A stretch of 64,000 nt of DNA from Porticoccaceae bacterium LTM1 (GTDB taxonomy: Bacteria > Pseudomonadota > Gammaproteobacteria > Pseudomonadales > Porticoccaceae), in contig CP127080.1 in the NCBI GenBank assembly GCA_030252795.1, positions 756,501-820,500 on the forward strand, written 5' to 3'. Shown in pieces: positions 36,532 through 46,689 of this stretch. Both the position numbers and the translations under genes were made by a program. The notes beneath the pieces were generated by a model. The model saw nothing but the letters and a program-made list of their open reading frames with translations, was not told the origin of the DNA and made no database searches. Each line of letters begins with the position of its first letter. Within the stretch, counting starts at the first letter, position 1.

Positions 36532-38712
36532 TCAGCTTTCAGTCGCTTCGTGACGCTGGAGGAAGGTCAGTAGCTGGCTTTGCTCCAGTGGTTTTGAAAA
36601 GTAGTAGCCCTGGCCATAGTGACAACCGAGCTTGATCAGCTGGTTTAGTTGCTCCTGGGTTTCTACGCCTTCTGCCACTACTTTCATACCAAGACTTTTG
36701 GCCATGGCGATGATGGTGGATACCAGGGTCAGGTCATCCTCGTCCTGGGTGAAATCCGAGATAAACGAGCGGTCAATCTTGAGGATGTCCACAGGGAACT
36801 GTCGCAAGTAGCTCAGCGATGAATAACCTGTACCAAAATCATCGATAGCAATTTGACAGCCTGAGTTTTTCAGGTGTTCAAAAAACTGTTTTTGGGTAAG
36901 ACTGTTTGGGGTGAGTACACTCTCTGTTACCTCAAAGCACAATGCAGTATGAGGCAAATGGTATTTTTCAGCCGTGGCCAGCCACTGTGGGTGTGGATCA
37001 TTATGCTTGGGAAACTCTTTGGCCGACCGGTTTATACAAAACTGCAGATGCGAATAACCCGCAGCGTGCAAACCGCTCAGTGCCTGACAGCTTTGTTCAA
37101 GTACCTGTTCACCCAATGTACGAATCAGGCCAAACTCTTCGGCAATGGGAATGAAGTGCGTCGGGGAGATATGGGTTCCCTGATCTTTCCAGCGAACCAG
37201 TGATTCAAACTTTTCGACTCTGCCGGTCTCCAGGTTGATTATCGGCTGGAAGGCGGTGGTGATTTGCTGATTACTGAGTGCGCGGTCAAGTCGATGCTTG
37301 AGGTCAAGGCGTTGATCTGCAGTAACCTGCATCTCCCGTGTGAAAAAGCGAGCGCAGTTTTTGCCGGCGGTTTTGGCGTTGTACATTGCCTGGTCCGCAA
37401 AAGATAACAGTTGATCTGCAGTGTTGGCATCACTGGGGTAGTGGGCAATTCCGATGCTGGCGGTAATAAATGTGTGCTGGCCATCCAGGTCGATCGGTTG
37501 TGCGATAGTTTGCAGGATTTTGTCGGCTATCTCTTCCAGCTCTGACGGGCTGTGAATATCTTCCAGCAGCATGGTGAATTCGTCACCGCCAAGGCGGGCT
37601 ACGGTATCGGATTTACGGGTTATCTGGGTGAGTCGTTTAGCAGCAATGCGCAGCAGCTGGTCGCCCTGGATGTGTCCAAGACTATCGTTCACTGCTTTAA
37701 ACAGATCCAGGTCAATAAACAGCACGGCAATCTGTCGATTGTTTCTCTGGGCGTGATGCAGGCTCAATCCAAGACGGTCGAGAAATAGCTGCCTGTTAGC
37801 GAGGCCGGTAAGCGAATCGTAATTGGCTTGAAAGTGAATTTTCTGCTCGGCGACTTTGTGATCGGTCAGGTCGGAAAAGAACAGCGCATAGTGTTCTATT
37901 TGGCCGGCATCGTTTCGAATGGCGTTTACTGTTAGCCAGGTGGGCAACAGCTTGCCGTTGTCAGCTTCGCACCAGAATTCGCTGCTCCAGTGGTCAGTCT
38001 CTTCAATGGTGTGCCAGATCTCGCTGTTGGTATGGCCGGAGTACTGGCTGGCGATGATATCTTCAACGCTTTTCCCCTGTAGTGCATGGGGTGACATATT
38101 GAGCATGTCTGAAAAGGTTTTGTTTGCCTCCAGAATTTGCTTCTGGCTATCGCAGATAACAATGCCTTCATTGGCGCTTGCGATCACTTGTCTGGAAATT
38201 TCCATCTTTTGCAATGTGCGGCATCTCTCCAATTCGCTGGAGATAAGATCGGCGAACAGCTGAAAAAGTACTTCAATGTTTTCAAGTTCGGACAGTGAAC
38301 CGTGGTAGAGGGTATTCACAACGCCGATCACCTCACCGCATTTATCGACCAGAGGGGCTCCTACGTAGGAATGGATATCCATCTCTGTCAGTGCGGGGTC
38401 ATTTGGAAACAGTTCCTGCACATTGTTGTTAAAAATACAAAAATTGCTTGCGGTGACATCTTCACAGGGAGTGTCTTTCAAAGAGTATTCAAAGTTATCG
38501 CAGATCTTTCCGTTATTGATAAAACTGATTGTTTGGCACGGTTTGTCTGGCTGTGGGGTAATCAGTGAAATGATTACCATATCTGCTTGTACAGCCTGGC
38601 CAAGAGCTAAGGCAATATCAGCAAAAATATCGCCACTGCTGGATTTGTTAAACCTGCGTACGGTGTGTGAGTGCGGTGTCAGTGAAAAATCTGCTAATGC
38701 GTTCGAATACAT
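36532..38712 (-). CDS. GAF-PAS-GGDEF-EAL cyclic-di-GMP signalling protein
   Basis: The 726-residue cytoplasmic protein has a GAF domain (about 20-165), a PAS domain (about 170-290, with QILEANKTFSDML), a diguanylate cyclase domain with intact RLGGDEF and a phosphodiesterase domain. The EAL signature is ESLVRW (Ala replaced by Ser), with the other catalytic stretches intact: CINRS, DDFGTGYSSLSYL, KIDRSF and GCHYGQGYYFSKPL. It could make and break c-di-GMP, with the balance set by the GAF/PAS sensors. No membrane segment is seen. Its stop is a few bases from that of convergent cyaY. Confidence 0.92.
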   Translation of the reverse strand: MYSNALADFSLTPHSHTVRRFNKSSSGDIFADIALALGQAVQADMVIISLITPQPDKPCQTISFINNGKICDNFEYSLKDTPCEDVTASNFCIFNNNVQELFPNDPALTEMDIHSYVGAPLVDKCGEVIGVVNTLYHGSLSELENIEVLFQLFADLISSELERCRTLQKMEISRQVIASANEGIVICDSQKQILEANKTFSDMLNMSPHALQGKSVEDIIASQYSGHTNSEIWHTIEETDHWSSEFWCEADNGKLLPTWLTVNAIRNDAGQIEHYALFFSDLTDHKVAEQKIHFQANYDSLTGLANRQLFLDRLGLSLHHAQRNNRQIAVLFIDLDLFKAVNDSLGHIQGDQLLRIAAKRLTQITRKSDTVARLGGDEFTMLLEDIHSPSELEEIADKILQTIAQPIDLDGQHTFITASIGIAHYPSDANTADQLLSFADQAMYNAKTAGKNCARFFTREMQVTADQRLDLKHRLDRALSNQQITTAFQPIINLETGRVEKFESLVRWKDQGTHISPTHFIPIAEEFGLIRTLGEQVLEQSCQALSGLHAAGYSHLQFCINRSAKEFPKHNDPHPQWLATAEKYHLPHTALCFEVTESVLTPNSLTQKQFFEHLKNSGCQIAIDDFGTGYSSLSYLRQFPVDILKIDRSFISDFTQDEDDLTLVSTIIAMAKSLGMKVVAEGVETQEQLNQLIKLGCHYGQGYYFSKPLEQSQLLTFLQRHEATES

Positions 38713-38927
38713 ACTGCGTAATTCTCATTATTATTGCCTGAAGGTTATCCTGAGATGCAGCTCGGTTCAATTACCTTGTGGTTGATGGTTGAGACTCTCC
38801 TGTTATTGTGAAGATGCGATAACGCCCTATCTGACAGGGCTTGTGGGGCTGCAGCTAAATTTGGGGTTGAATTGAGAGGGTGAAGTGGATGCAGAAGTGT
38901 GACGCTTGTCACGGTTGGGACTATTAA

Positions 38928-38974
38928 CAGACCCCGGTTGCGGCAATCTCTTGTGCTGTTGCAACCGGGGTCTG
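38928..38974 (-). terminator. Hairpin terminator of argH
   Basis: A perfect 14-bp inverted repeat (CAGACCCCGGTTGC / GCAACCGGGGTCTG) encloses 19 bases and starts 8 bases beyond the argH stop. It is followed on the minus strand by TTAATAG. The rest of the ~270-base gap to the GGDEF/EAL gene shows no gene. Confidence 0.55.
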
Positions 38975-38981
38975 ATCAAGC

Positions 38982-40376
38982 TTAACGTTGACCGAGTCGT
39001 TGGTTAGCTCTTGCCACCGCCTGGCGAACCTGATCGGGAGCGGTTCCGCCAATATGGTTGCGAGCTGCAACAGAGCCCTCCAGAGTCAGAACGTCAAATA
39101 CATCCGCTTCGATACGATCCGAGAACTGTTGCAGTTCCTCCAGAGACATCTCAGAGAGATCCTTGTTCTGTTCAATGCCATAGGCAACTGATTTGCCAAC
39201 CACTTCGTGGGAGTCACGGAAGGGGATGCCTTTGCGTACCAGATAGTCTGCGAGGTCGGTAGCAGTCGAGAAGCCGCGGCGGGCTGCTTCATACATAACC
39301 TCTTTCTTGCTGCGAATGGCGGGAACCATATCGGCAAATGCACGCAGGCAATCACGTACGGTGTCCACAGCGTCAAACAATGGTTCTTTATCTTCCTGAT
39401 TGTCTTTGTTGTAGGCCAGTGGCTGAGACTTCATCAGGGTAAGCAGGCTGATAAGGTGGCCATTAACGCGGCCGGTTTTGCCACGTACCAGCTCCGGCAC
39501 ATCCGGGTTTTTCTTTTGCGGCATGATTGAGGAGCCGGTGCAGAAACGGTCGGGCATGTCGATAAAATTGAATTGAGCGGATGTCCACAGTACCAACTCT
39601 TCGGAAGCACGGGACAGGTGGGTCATCAGCAGACTTGCGAATGCACAAAACTCGATGGCAAAGTCCCGGTCACTGACTGAATCCAGGGAGTTTTCAGTGG
39701 GGCGGTCAAACTCCATCAATTGTGCCGTCAGTTCGCGATTGATCGGGTAAGTTGTTCCTGCGAGAGCGGCAGCACCCAGAGGTGACTGGTTCAGTCGTTT
39801 GCGACAGTCGACAAGGCGCCCATAGTCACGATCCAGCATTTCAAACCAGGCCAGCAGGTGATGACCAAAGGTAACCGGTTGTGCGGTTTGCAGGTGGGTG
39901 AAGCCGGGCATGATGGTGTCGGCTTCTTGCTCGGCCAATCCCAGTAAGCCTTTTTGCAGGCGAGTCAGCTCGTTGGCAATGACATCAATCTCATCCCGCA
40001 GCCAAAGCCGAATGTCGGTAGCAACCTGATCGTTGCGAGAACGGCCGGTATGGAGCTTTTTGCCGGTAATGCCAATGCGCTGGGTGAGAGCGGCTTCGAT
40101 ATTCATGTGAACATCTTCCAGCGCCTCAGACCATTCAAATTGACCGGATTCGATCTCTTGCTGTATTTCCGCCAGGCCTTTCTGGATCTGCTGGTGCTCT
40201 TCAGCACTCAGAACGCCAGCTTCAGTGAGCATTTTGGCATGCGCTAAGGAGCCGCGAATGTCCTGCACGGCCATGCGCTGATCAAAACTAACAGATGCGG
40301 TAAAACGCGCCACAAAGGCATCAGTGGCTTCCGAAAACCGGCCGCCCCAGGATTGATTGGTGTGTTTATCTGACAT
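38982..40376 (-). CDS. argH: Argininosuccinate lyase
   Basis: ArgH cleaves argininosuccinate to arginine and fumarate, the last step of arginine synthesis. The 464 residues match the family length, with [20 protein letters not shown] (signature of the fumarase/aspartase superfamily containing the catalytic Ser), [13 protein letters not shown] and [15 protein letters not shown]. It is divergent from algZ, as in Pseudomonas. Confidence 0.97.
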   Translation of the reverse strand: MSDKHTNQSWGGRFSEATDAFVARFTASVSFDQRMAVQDIRGSLAHAKMLTEAGVLSAEEHQQIQKGLAEIQQEIESGQFEWSEALEDVHMNIEAALTQRIGITGKKLHTGRSRNDQVATDIRLWLRDEIDVIANELTRLQKGLLGLAEQEADTIMPGFTHLQTAQPVTFGHHLLAWFEMLDRDYGRLVDCRKRLNQSPLGAAALAGTTYPINRELTAQLMEFDRPTENSLDSVSDRDFAIEFCAFASLLMTHLSRASEELVLWTSAQFNFIDMPDRFCTGSSIMPQKKNPDVPELVRGKTGRVNGHLISLLTLMKSQPLAYNKDNQEDKEPLFDAVDTVRDCLRAFADMVPAIRSKKEVMYEAARRGFSTATDLADYLVRKGIPFRDSHEVVGKSVAYGIEQNKDLSEMSLEELQQFSDRIEADVFDVLTLEGSVAARNHIGGTAPDQVRQAVARANQRLGQR

Positions 40377-40502
40377 GGAGAATTGCTACGCTATGAGTGG
40401 TTGCTGTGATACAAGGTGGTCTTACGCTAATCTGAAAATAAAATTTAGCGGTTAGCATCAAGAATTAAGTTATTGTTATACCCAATAGGGGTTTGAAACT
40501 CA

Positions 40503-41537
40503 ATGAATAAAGAAAAACCATTGAAAAATGACTCGCTGCTTCCTGATCTCTGTCACGGGCAAGAACTGCTGTCGGTGATAGTGATAGCGGAACTATTGTC
40601 TGTGCTTGTGGTGATAGCCGATGGTGGTATTGCTCATTTTGACTGGGTTCAATTGGGTATGGTCTCAATGCTGGCACTGGGAATTGCCCTGCTGAGCGCG
40701 CTGTTGTTGTGTAAAACCCGTCATCTGCTGGCAAAAATGGGGTTTGTCACGGCTGCTGGTGTTAGCTTTGCTGCTATTTTGCTGGTTGTACTGTTGTGTA
40801 CGGTCTTTGCTCAATGGTTGCTGCAGGTATGGGGGTGGGGAGATGGCTTTAATGGTTGGCAGCTGCTGGAAGTAAGCCTGCTGGCTGCGATACCAGCTGG
40901 CATTTTGCTTCGTTACCTGTATCTGCAGCAACAACTCAGGATTCAGCAGAAGGCAGAGCTTGAATCTCGTATTCAGGCTCTGCAATCGCGAATCAGGCCA
41001 CACTTTTTGTTTAACAGTATGAATATGATTGCCAGTCTGATTGGCTCTGACCCGGATAAAGCGGAGCGGGTGGTTGAGGATCTCTCTGACTTGTTTCGTT
41101 ACGCCCTTACCGAGTCCCAGACTCTGGTACCACTGCGAGATGAACTGTCACTTTGCAGACGTTATTTGGCGCTGGAGAGTTTGCGGTTGGGGGATCGTTT
41201 AAAGGTGGAGTGGGAAATTGGCGATTACGGTGACGATGTGAGAATTCCCTGCCTGGCATTGCAGCCTATGTTGGAAAATGCCATCTACCATGGGATACAG
41301 TTGTTACCAGATGGCGGGAAAGTGAGCGTATCTGTGACCCGAAAGGCTGACCGATTAAATATTGAAGTAAAAAACCCGACGACTCCTATCATGCAGCGCC
41401 ATAAAGGTAATCGCCTCGCCGTGCAGAACACCAGGCGCCGCCTTGAGGCCTATTTTGGCCAGACAGTTGAGGTGTCGTCAGAGCAGCTGGATAACTGTTA
41501 TATTACGTCTATCAATTACCCGGTAAAGCTCGTCTGA
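40503..41537 (+). CDS. algZ: LytS/AlgZ-type sensor histidine kinase
   Basis: The 344-residue protein has four predicted membrane helices (about 22-42, 50-70, 78-104, 120-138), then a His_kinase domain with RPHFLFNSMN (phospho-accepting His167) and an ATPase part with PMLENAIYHG (N-box). It pairs with the LytTR regulator immediately downstream. The order argH / algZ-algR-hemC-hemD is the Pseudomonas AlgZR arrangement, where the pair controls type IV pili and exopolysaccharide. The presence of pilMNOPQ in this window is consistent with that but proves nothing. Confidence 0.88.
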   Translation: MNKEKPLKNDSLLPDLCHGQELLSVIVIAELLSVLVVIADGGIAHFDWVQLGMVSMLALGIALLSALLLCKTRHLLAKMGFVTAAGVSFAAILLVVLLCTVFAQWLLQVWGWGDGFNGWQLLEVSLLAAIPAGILLRYLYLQQQLRIQQKAELESRIQALQSRIRPHFLFNSMNMIASLIGSDPDKAERVVEDLSDLFRYALTESQTLVPLRDELSLCRRYLALESLRLGDRLKVEWEIGDYGDDVRIPCLALQPMLENAIYHGIQLLPDGGKVSVSVTRKADRLNIEVKNPTTPIMQRHKGNRLAVQNTRRRLEAYFGQTVEVSSEQLDNCYITSINYPVKLV

Positions 41538-41562
41538 GAGTTGGGGAAATAATAAGGACGCT

Positions 41563-42300
41563 ATGAAAGTATTGATTGTGGATGATGAGCCTCTGGCCAG
41601 AGAGCGTTTGGCGCGAATGACCGGAGAAATAGACAATTGCCAAGTAGTTGGCCAGGCCGGATCAGGTCTGGAGGCATTGGAAATGGCTCGTATGGTCGCT
41701 CCGGATGTAGTACTGCTTGATGTGCGTATGCCGGGTATGGATGGCTTGTCTACCGCTACACACTTTGCTGAATATGATCCGCCTCCAGCGGTTATTTTCT
41801 GTACCGCGTACGATGACTATGCCGTTGAAGCCTTCTCGTCCCAGGCACTGGGATACTTGCTCAAGCCGGTGAAAATGCCTGATCTTGAGTCCGCTATCTG
41901 TCGTGCCAGACGTCTTAACAAGGCGCAACTGGAAGACCTTGAACAGAGCCCGGGTTTTAAACACCACCGGCGCGCCCATGTCAGCTCCAAGAACCGTCGG
42001 GGTGTGGAGTTGGTCTCTATTGATAATATTCGCCTGTTCCAGGCTGACAATAAGTACGTAACGGCTTATCACACTGAGGGTGAGGCGTTACTGGACGAGA
42101 CTCTCAAGGACCTTGAAGACGAACTCAACGGCCAGTTTGTGCGAATACACCGCAATGCACTGGTGTCGATTCCCCATATTGAAGGTCTGGAGCGTAATCA
42201 GGAGGGGCAGTATTTTGTACGCCTTACCGATCTCGATATTCGTCCCCAGGTAAGTCGTCGTCACGTAGCCCAACTGCGCAAGTTGCTGGAAACGCTGTAA
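41563..42300 (+). CDS. algR: LytTR-family response regulator AlgR
   Basis: The 245-residue regulator has a receiver domain with acidic pocket VDDEP and phosphoacceptor Asp53 (VVLLDVRMPGMDG), FCTAYDDYAVEAF and LLKPVKM, and a C-terminal LytTR DNA-binding domain (RRGVELVSIDNIRLFQADNK to the end). It lies 25 bases after algZ and about 85 bases before hemC, the same order as in pseudomonads. Confidence 0.92.
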   Translation: MKVLIVDDEPLARERLARMTGEIDNCQVVGQAGSGLEALEMARMVAPDVVLLDVRMPGMDGLSTATHFAEYDPPPAVIFCTAYDDYAVEAFSSQALGYLLKPVKMPDLESAICRARRLNKAQLEDLEQSPGFKHHRRAHVSSKNRRGVELVSIDNIRLFQADNKYVTAYHTEGEALLDETLKDLEDELNGQFVRIHRNALVSIPHIEGLERNQEGQYFVRLTDLDIRPQVSRRHVAQLRKLLETL

Positions 42301-42386
42301 AGCATCAAGAGGCGGAGGTAGTACACCCGCACAGGCCTCTGCCTCTGGTATCATGACTGCTTTTCCAAGCAAGTTGAATTTGTAAA

Positions 42387-43319
42387 ATGACCACCAAAAC
42401 CCTTCGCATTGCCACACGCCAGAGTCAACTAGCACTGTGGCAAGCCGAATACGTCAAAAGTGAGCTTCAAAAGCGCCACCCGGATCTTCAAGTTGAGCTG
42501 ATTGGTTTTAAAACCAAAGGCGACATTATTCTGGATACACCACTTGCCAAAGTGGGTGGCAAGGCGCTGTTTGTGAAAGAGCTTGAAGTTGCCATGCTGG
42601 CTAACGAAGCCGATATTGCGGTGCATTCCATGAAAGATGTGCCGATGGAATTCCCGGAAGGGTTGGGATTAGTGACGATTTGCGATCGCGAAGACCCTAC
42701 AGATGCCTTTGTTTCCAATCACTACGCTTCGCTGGATGAGTTGCCTCATGGCAGTCGTGTGGGCACGTCCAGCCTGCGCCGCCAGTGTCAGTTACGTGAA
42801 AAACGACCGGACCTGAAAGTGCTGGATCTGCGTGGCAATGTGAATACTCGCCTCGCCAAACTCGACGCCGGTGAATATGACGCCATTATTTTGGCCACCG
42901 CAGGGTTGCTGCGGTTGGAGTTTGATGATCGTATCCGTCAGCGTATCGCCCCTGAAGAATCACTGCCTGCTGGTGGGCAGGGTGCGGTTGGTATTGAGTG
43001 CCGAGTCGATGATGATGAGATTTGCGAGCTTGTGAAGTCGCTCCATCACGCAGATACCGCAACCTGTGTGGCGGCTGAGCGCGCAATGAATCGCCGACTT
43101 CAGGGTGGTTGTCAGGTGCCTATCGCCTGCTACGCAATTTTGGAAGGCGACCAGATCTGGTTGCGAGGATTAGTAGGAGCGGTGGATGGTTCACATATCT
43201 TGCGCGACGAAATTCGTGGCCCGGCCGAACAGGCCGAGCAGCTGGGTGTCACCCTCGCCGAACGCCTGCTGGCGCAAGGTGCTGATCGCATTCTGGCAGA
43301 GGTCTACGGTCAGTCGTGA
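42387..43319 (+). CDS. hemC: Porphobilinogen deaminase (hydroxymethylbilane synthase)
   Basis: HemC polymerises four porphobilinogens into hydroxymethylbilane. The 310 residues show the cofactor-binding and catalytic stretches [31 protein letters not shown] and LATAGLLRL, plus the [11 protein letters not shown] loop whose Cys carries the dipyrromethane cofactor. Its stop overlaps the hemD start (GTGA). Confidence 0.98.
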   Translation: MTTKTLRIATRQSQLALWQAEYVKSELQKRHPDLQVELIGFKTKGDIILDTPLAKVGGKALFVKELEVAMLANEADIAVHSMKDVPMEFPEGLGLVTICDREDPTDAFVSNHYASLDELPHGSRVGTSSLRRQCQLREKRPDLKVLDLRGNVNTRLAKLDAGEYDAIILATAGLLRLEFDDRIRQRIAPEESLPAGGQGAVGIECRVDDDEICELVKSLHHADTATCVAAERAMNRRLQGGCQVPIACYAILEGDQIWLRGLVGAVDGSHILRDEIRGPAEQAEQLGVTLAERLLAQGADRILAEVYGQS

Positions 43320-44086
43320 GTCTGAATGGGCGCAGGATTCTGGTGGTTCGACCGCAACCGCTGTCCGGTGCTGAGGACAGGTTCTGCCAGTCGCTGAAGG
43401 CGGCTGGAGCGGAACCCCTGCACTATCCGGTGCTTCGGTTACAACCATTAGCAACACCGGGAAAACCCGGGGTGATCTCCGATATTATCCAGAAGCTGGC
43501 GGAGTACGATGTTGTTATCACCATCAGTCCCACGGCCGCCTGCCTGGCAGTTGACTGGATTGATCACTACTGGCCGGAGGTGCCGGTTCACCCCAGGTTT
43601 TTTGCTGTTGGCGCCACAACTGCTGAACAGTTCGCTCAAATGGGACTGGCTGTGACCAGTCCGCCAACCGATATGACCAGCGAAGGATTGTTGGCATTGC
43701 CCGAGTTGCAGGATATGTCCCACCAGCGGGTACTGATTTTTCGCGGCGAGGGCGGACGTGATTTATTGGCAGCCGAGTTGGAGCGGCGTGGAGCCAGTGT
43801 TCAATATGCCGAACTTTACCGTCGTGAGCGTTGTGAGCAACATCGTGATGCGATTGTGAAGGCGCTGGCCGTCGGCGTTGCCGCAGTAGCCATACATAGC
43901 CAAGAGCTGCTCAACAGCCTGTTGTATCAACTGGATGAACGCAGCACAGAGTTACTAAAGCGAATTCCGATTGTGGTGCCCAGTGAGCGAGTAGCCGAGC
44001 AGGCCAGGCAGTGCGGTTGTGATCGAGTAATTGTTGCCACCAATGCCCTGCCTGAATCTATGGTGTCTGCTTTGTCAGGGTGCTAA
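43316..44086 (+). CDS. hemD: Uroporphyrinogen-III synthase
   Basis: The 256-residue protein is a two-domain HemD, which closes and inverts ring D of hydroxymethylbilane. HemD sequences are poorly conserved; recognisable parts are [13 protein letters not shown] at the start, [16 protein letters not shown] and [20 protein letters not shown]. It starts at a GTG overlapping the hemC stop, so it is translationally coupled. Confidence 0.92.
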   Translation: MSLNGRRILVVRPQPLSGAEDRFCQSLKAAGAEPLHYPVLRLQPLATPGKPGVISDIIQKLAEYDVVITISPTAACLAVDWIDHYWPEVPVHPRFFAVGATTAEQFAQMGLAVTSPPTDMTSEGLLALPELQDMSHQRVLIFRGEGGRDLLAAELERRGASVQYAELYRRERCEQHRDAIVKALAVGVAAVAIHSQELLNSLLYQLDERSTELLKRIPIVVPSERVAEQARQCGCDRVIVATNALPESMVSALSGC

Positions 44087-44165
44087 AGTCTTAAGGCTTT
44101 AGCGCCCTAATTAAAGGCTCGCATTTGCGAGTCGACCCAATAAATCATCAGGAGTGATAATTGTC

Positions 44166-45401
44166 GTGACCGATAACAACAACAGCCACGATAACCCCTC
44201 GAAAAAATCGACTGAAAACAAGTCAGCAGAGCAACCTGAGCTGCCGGAAACGCCAGAGAAAAACAGCCCTGACGATAAAAAATCGACCGCTGCTGCAAAG
44301 CCTGAAAAAAAACAGAAAGCACCAGATCGTAAAAAGTCAGCTTACGTAAAAGCGGCACTGCGTTGGTTGCTGCTTCTGATTCTTCTGTCCGGCCTGGCAG
44401 CTGCTGGCTACTACGGTTGGCAGTCACTCAATCAATTACTGATAAATGAGCGTCAGGATTACACGGCGTTGGAAGAGCAGTTGGCCGAACAGGAGCGCCA
44501 ATTGCAGGCAATGATGCAAGAGGTTACTGCCGCTAAAGAGCGAGAGCAAAGCCAGGTTGGCAAAAACGATGAATTTGTCGATCAGTTGGCCCAATTGCAA
44601 CGCCGGGTAACCAGCCACGGCAGTCGTCTGCGTGAACTCTCCACGGCCACAAGGGAAGACTGGTTGCTGGCAGAGGCTGAGTACCTTTTGCGGCTTGCCA
44701 ATCAGCGGCTGTTGACCGAACGCTCAACCCAAAACCCGGTGGCACTGCTAAAAACCGCTGATGAAATTCTCAGCCGCTTTGATGATCCTGAGTTGTTTGC
44801 TGTGCGCAAGCAGCTGGCTGAAGACATTACTGCGTTGCAGTTGGCCGGGGTGGTCGATCGCGAAGGCCTGTATTTGCAGCTGACGTCTCTGTCGGAGGTG
44901 ATTCCGGAGCTGCAGTTGCTGGTTAAGCCCTGGGATGCTGAATCTGTTGCTTTGGCCGACCCTGAATCTGTTCCGGAAAGTGGCGAAAAGAGCTGGAGTG
45001 AAAAGCTGGCGGACAGCGCCTCCAAGGCTTGGGAAGGCATGCAAGGGTATGTGCGCATTCGCCATCGCGACCACCCGGTAGAGCCATTACTGAGCCCGGA
45101 CGAGGAAGTGTACCTGCGCCAAAACCTTACCATTCTGCTAGAACAGGCGCAGTTAGCACTCTTGCGAGAGGAGCCGGCAATTTACCAAACCAGCTTGAAC
45201 AAATGTGCCACTTGGCTGAAAAATTATTTCCAATTGAACCAGCCTGCGCAGGTGTTTCAAGAGCGGATCGTCGAGTTGGAGCAACAAAATATTGTCCAGA
45301 AGCTGCCCAATATCGCCGGCTCTCTGGAAGCGCTTCGCAATTACATAAACCTCTGGCACCTGCGCCACCAGGCACCGGCTAAGCCGGAGGCTGAATCATG
45401 A
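44166..45401 (+). CDS. hemX: HemX, membrane protein of the haem synthesis operon
   Basis: GTG 44166 is preferred (AGGAG upstream), giving 411 residues. A Lys/Glu/Pro/Ser-rich cytoplasmic N-terminus is followed by one membrane helix (about 60-80, WLLLLILLSGLAAAGYYGW), a long periplasmic coiled coil (about 90-150), and a helical domain with REDWLLAEAEYLLRLANQRL, the HemX hallmark. It is often labelled uroporphyrin-III methyltransferase but has no methyltransferase motifs; its role is unresolved. The stop overlaps hemY. Confidence 0.88.
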   Translation: MTDNNNSHDNPSKKSTENKSAEQPELPETPEKNSPDDKKSTAAAKPEKKQKAPDRKKSAYVKAALRWLLLLILLSGLAAAGYYGWQSLNQLLINERQDYTALEEQLAEQERQLQAMMQEVTAAKEREQSQVGKNDEFVDQLAQLQRRVTSHGSRLRELSTATREDWLLAEAEYLLRLANQRLLTERSTQNPVALLKTADEILSRFDDPELFAVRKQLAEDITALQLAGVVDREGLYLQLTSLSEVIPELQLLVKPWDAESVALADPESVPESGEKSWSEKLADSASKAWEGMQGYVRIRHRDHPVEPLLSPDEEVYLRQNLTILLEQAQLALLREEPAIYQTSLNKCATWLKNYFQLNQPAQVFQERIVELEQQNIVQKLPNIAGSLEALRNYINLWHLRHQAPAKPEAES

Positions 45402-46579
45402 GGCGCGTTCTGTTCTGGTTTGCACTGCTGCTTGTCACCGGTGCGCTATTAGCCTGGTTGATGGAGCAGGAGACCGGTTACCTGTTGATTGCCATTGGAC
45501 AAACCACTATTGAGATGAATTTGTGGGCGGCCCTGCTGGTACTGTTGCTTGTCTGGGGGGTAGTGAAGGCGTTGGTGCGGGTACTCCGCTCACTGGCCTT
45601 TATCAAACGCTGGCGCGCCAGACGTATCAATACTCGTCGACAGCAGACTGCTCGTGGATTGATTCACTATATGGAAGGGCGGTGGGATAAGGCGCGTCGC
45701 GATTTGTTACGTGGGGCGGGCCGTTCCGATATGCCGCTGGTTAATTATCTGGCGGCGGCTAATGCGGCATCCGAACTGGGTAACATTGACGAAGTACAAA
45801 CCCTATTGCTGGAGGCGGAAAAATTCGCGCCAGTGGATTCTCCTGCCATTGGCCTCACTCAGGCCAAGCTGTTGTTAAAAGCCGAAAGGTTTGAAGAGGC
45901 GCTTGCAGTTCTTGAGCGCTTGCGAGACCAATCCCCGGATCACAGTTATGTGCTGGCCTTGCTGGTACAGGCTTATAAAGGGCTTCAGGATTGGAAGAGC
46001 CTCGACCGGCTATTGCCGCAGTTGAGGCAGCAGCGAATATTGAATAAACGTCAACTGATTGAGCTGGAGCAGCATGTTTATGCAAACCTGTTGATGGCGG
46101 AAGCAGCTCGAGCTGGGTCGGGCCAAAGTGAGGCGCTGCAAAACCTGTGGCGCGAACTGCCATCCAGTGTCAGGCAGAGTCCAAAGGTGGTGCTGGCATA
46201 CAGCCACTATCTACAGGCTAAAGGTGAATCAGAGAAAGCGGAAAAACTGCTTAGTTCAACGATCAATCGCTACTGGGATGACCAATTGGTACACCGCTAC
46301 GGTTTGCTGGATCATCCGGATGTATCCAAGCCGCTGGTGGTTGCTGAAGCCTGGCTGCGTGAGCGTCCGAATAATCCGGTGCTGCTGTTGGCGCTGGGGC
46401 GTCTGGCGCAACGAGCCCAGCTTTGGGGCAAGGCGAGGGATTACCTGGAAAGCTCGCTGGCGATAAGTGCTGCCCCGGAAACTTATGCCGAACTGGCAAG
46501 GCTGATGGCGCAGTTGGGTGATTCCGAACGCAGTGCCAATTACTATCAGCAAGGCTTGATTCAATCCGCCCAAAACTAA
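45398..46579 (+). CDS. hemY: HemY, TPR membrane protein of the haem operon
   Basis: The 393-residue protein has two N-terminal membrane helices (about 4-20 and 40-62), then TPR-like helical repeats. Typical HemY segments are YMEGRWDKARRDLLRGA, YLAAANAASELG and ERPNNPVLLLALGRLA. It is the gammaproteobacterial HemY of unknown precise function, not the protoporphyrinogen oxidase of the same name in Gram-positives. It ends the hemC-D-X-Y operon. Confidence 0.9.
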   Translation: MRRVLFWFALLLVTGALLAWLMEQETGYLLIAIGQTTIEMNLWAALLVLLLVWGVVKALVRVLRSLAFIKRWRARRINTRRQQTARGLIHYMEGRWDKARRDLLRGAGRSDMPLVNYLAAANAASELGNIDEVQTLLLEAEKFAPVDSPAIGLTQAKLLLKAERFEEALAVLERLRDQSPDHSYVLALLVQAYKGLQDWKSLDRLLPQLRQQRILNKRQLIELEQHVYANLLMAEAARAGSGQSEALQNLWRELPSSVRQSPKVVLAYSHYLQAKGESEKAEKLLSSTINRYWDDQLVHRYGLLDHPDVSKPLVVAEAWLRERPNNPVLLLALGRLAQRAQLWGKARDYLESSLAISAAPETYAELARLMAQLGDSERSANYYQQGLIQSAQN

Positions 46580-46590
46580 AACTCTCACAC

Positions 46591-46626
46591 TGCTGCGTTC
46601 GCCCCTGTTGAAGGGCGTTCGCAGCA
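46591..46626 (+). terminator. Hairpin after hemY
   Basis: TGCTGCGTTCGCCC / GGGCGTTCGCAGCA pair at 12 of 14 positions around an 8-nt loop, shortly after the hemY stop. There is no T-run, so termination would need Rho, or the hairpin only stabilises the 3' end. Confidence 0.35.
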
Positions 46627-46689
46627 ATAAGTCGAATGTGTTAGCATCGCGCGCTTTTCTCCCCGCTGATATCTCCCAGGAGTAAAGCC

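Noticed and set aside
44166-45401. hemX as a true uroporphyrin-III methyltransferase
   Set aside because: No SAM-binding methyltransferase motifs; it is a membrane-anchored coiled-coil protein, so only the gene name is kept.
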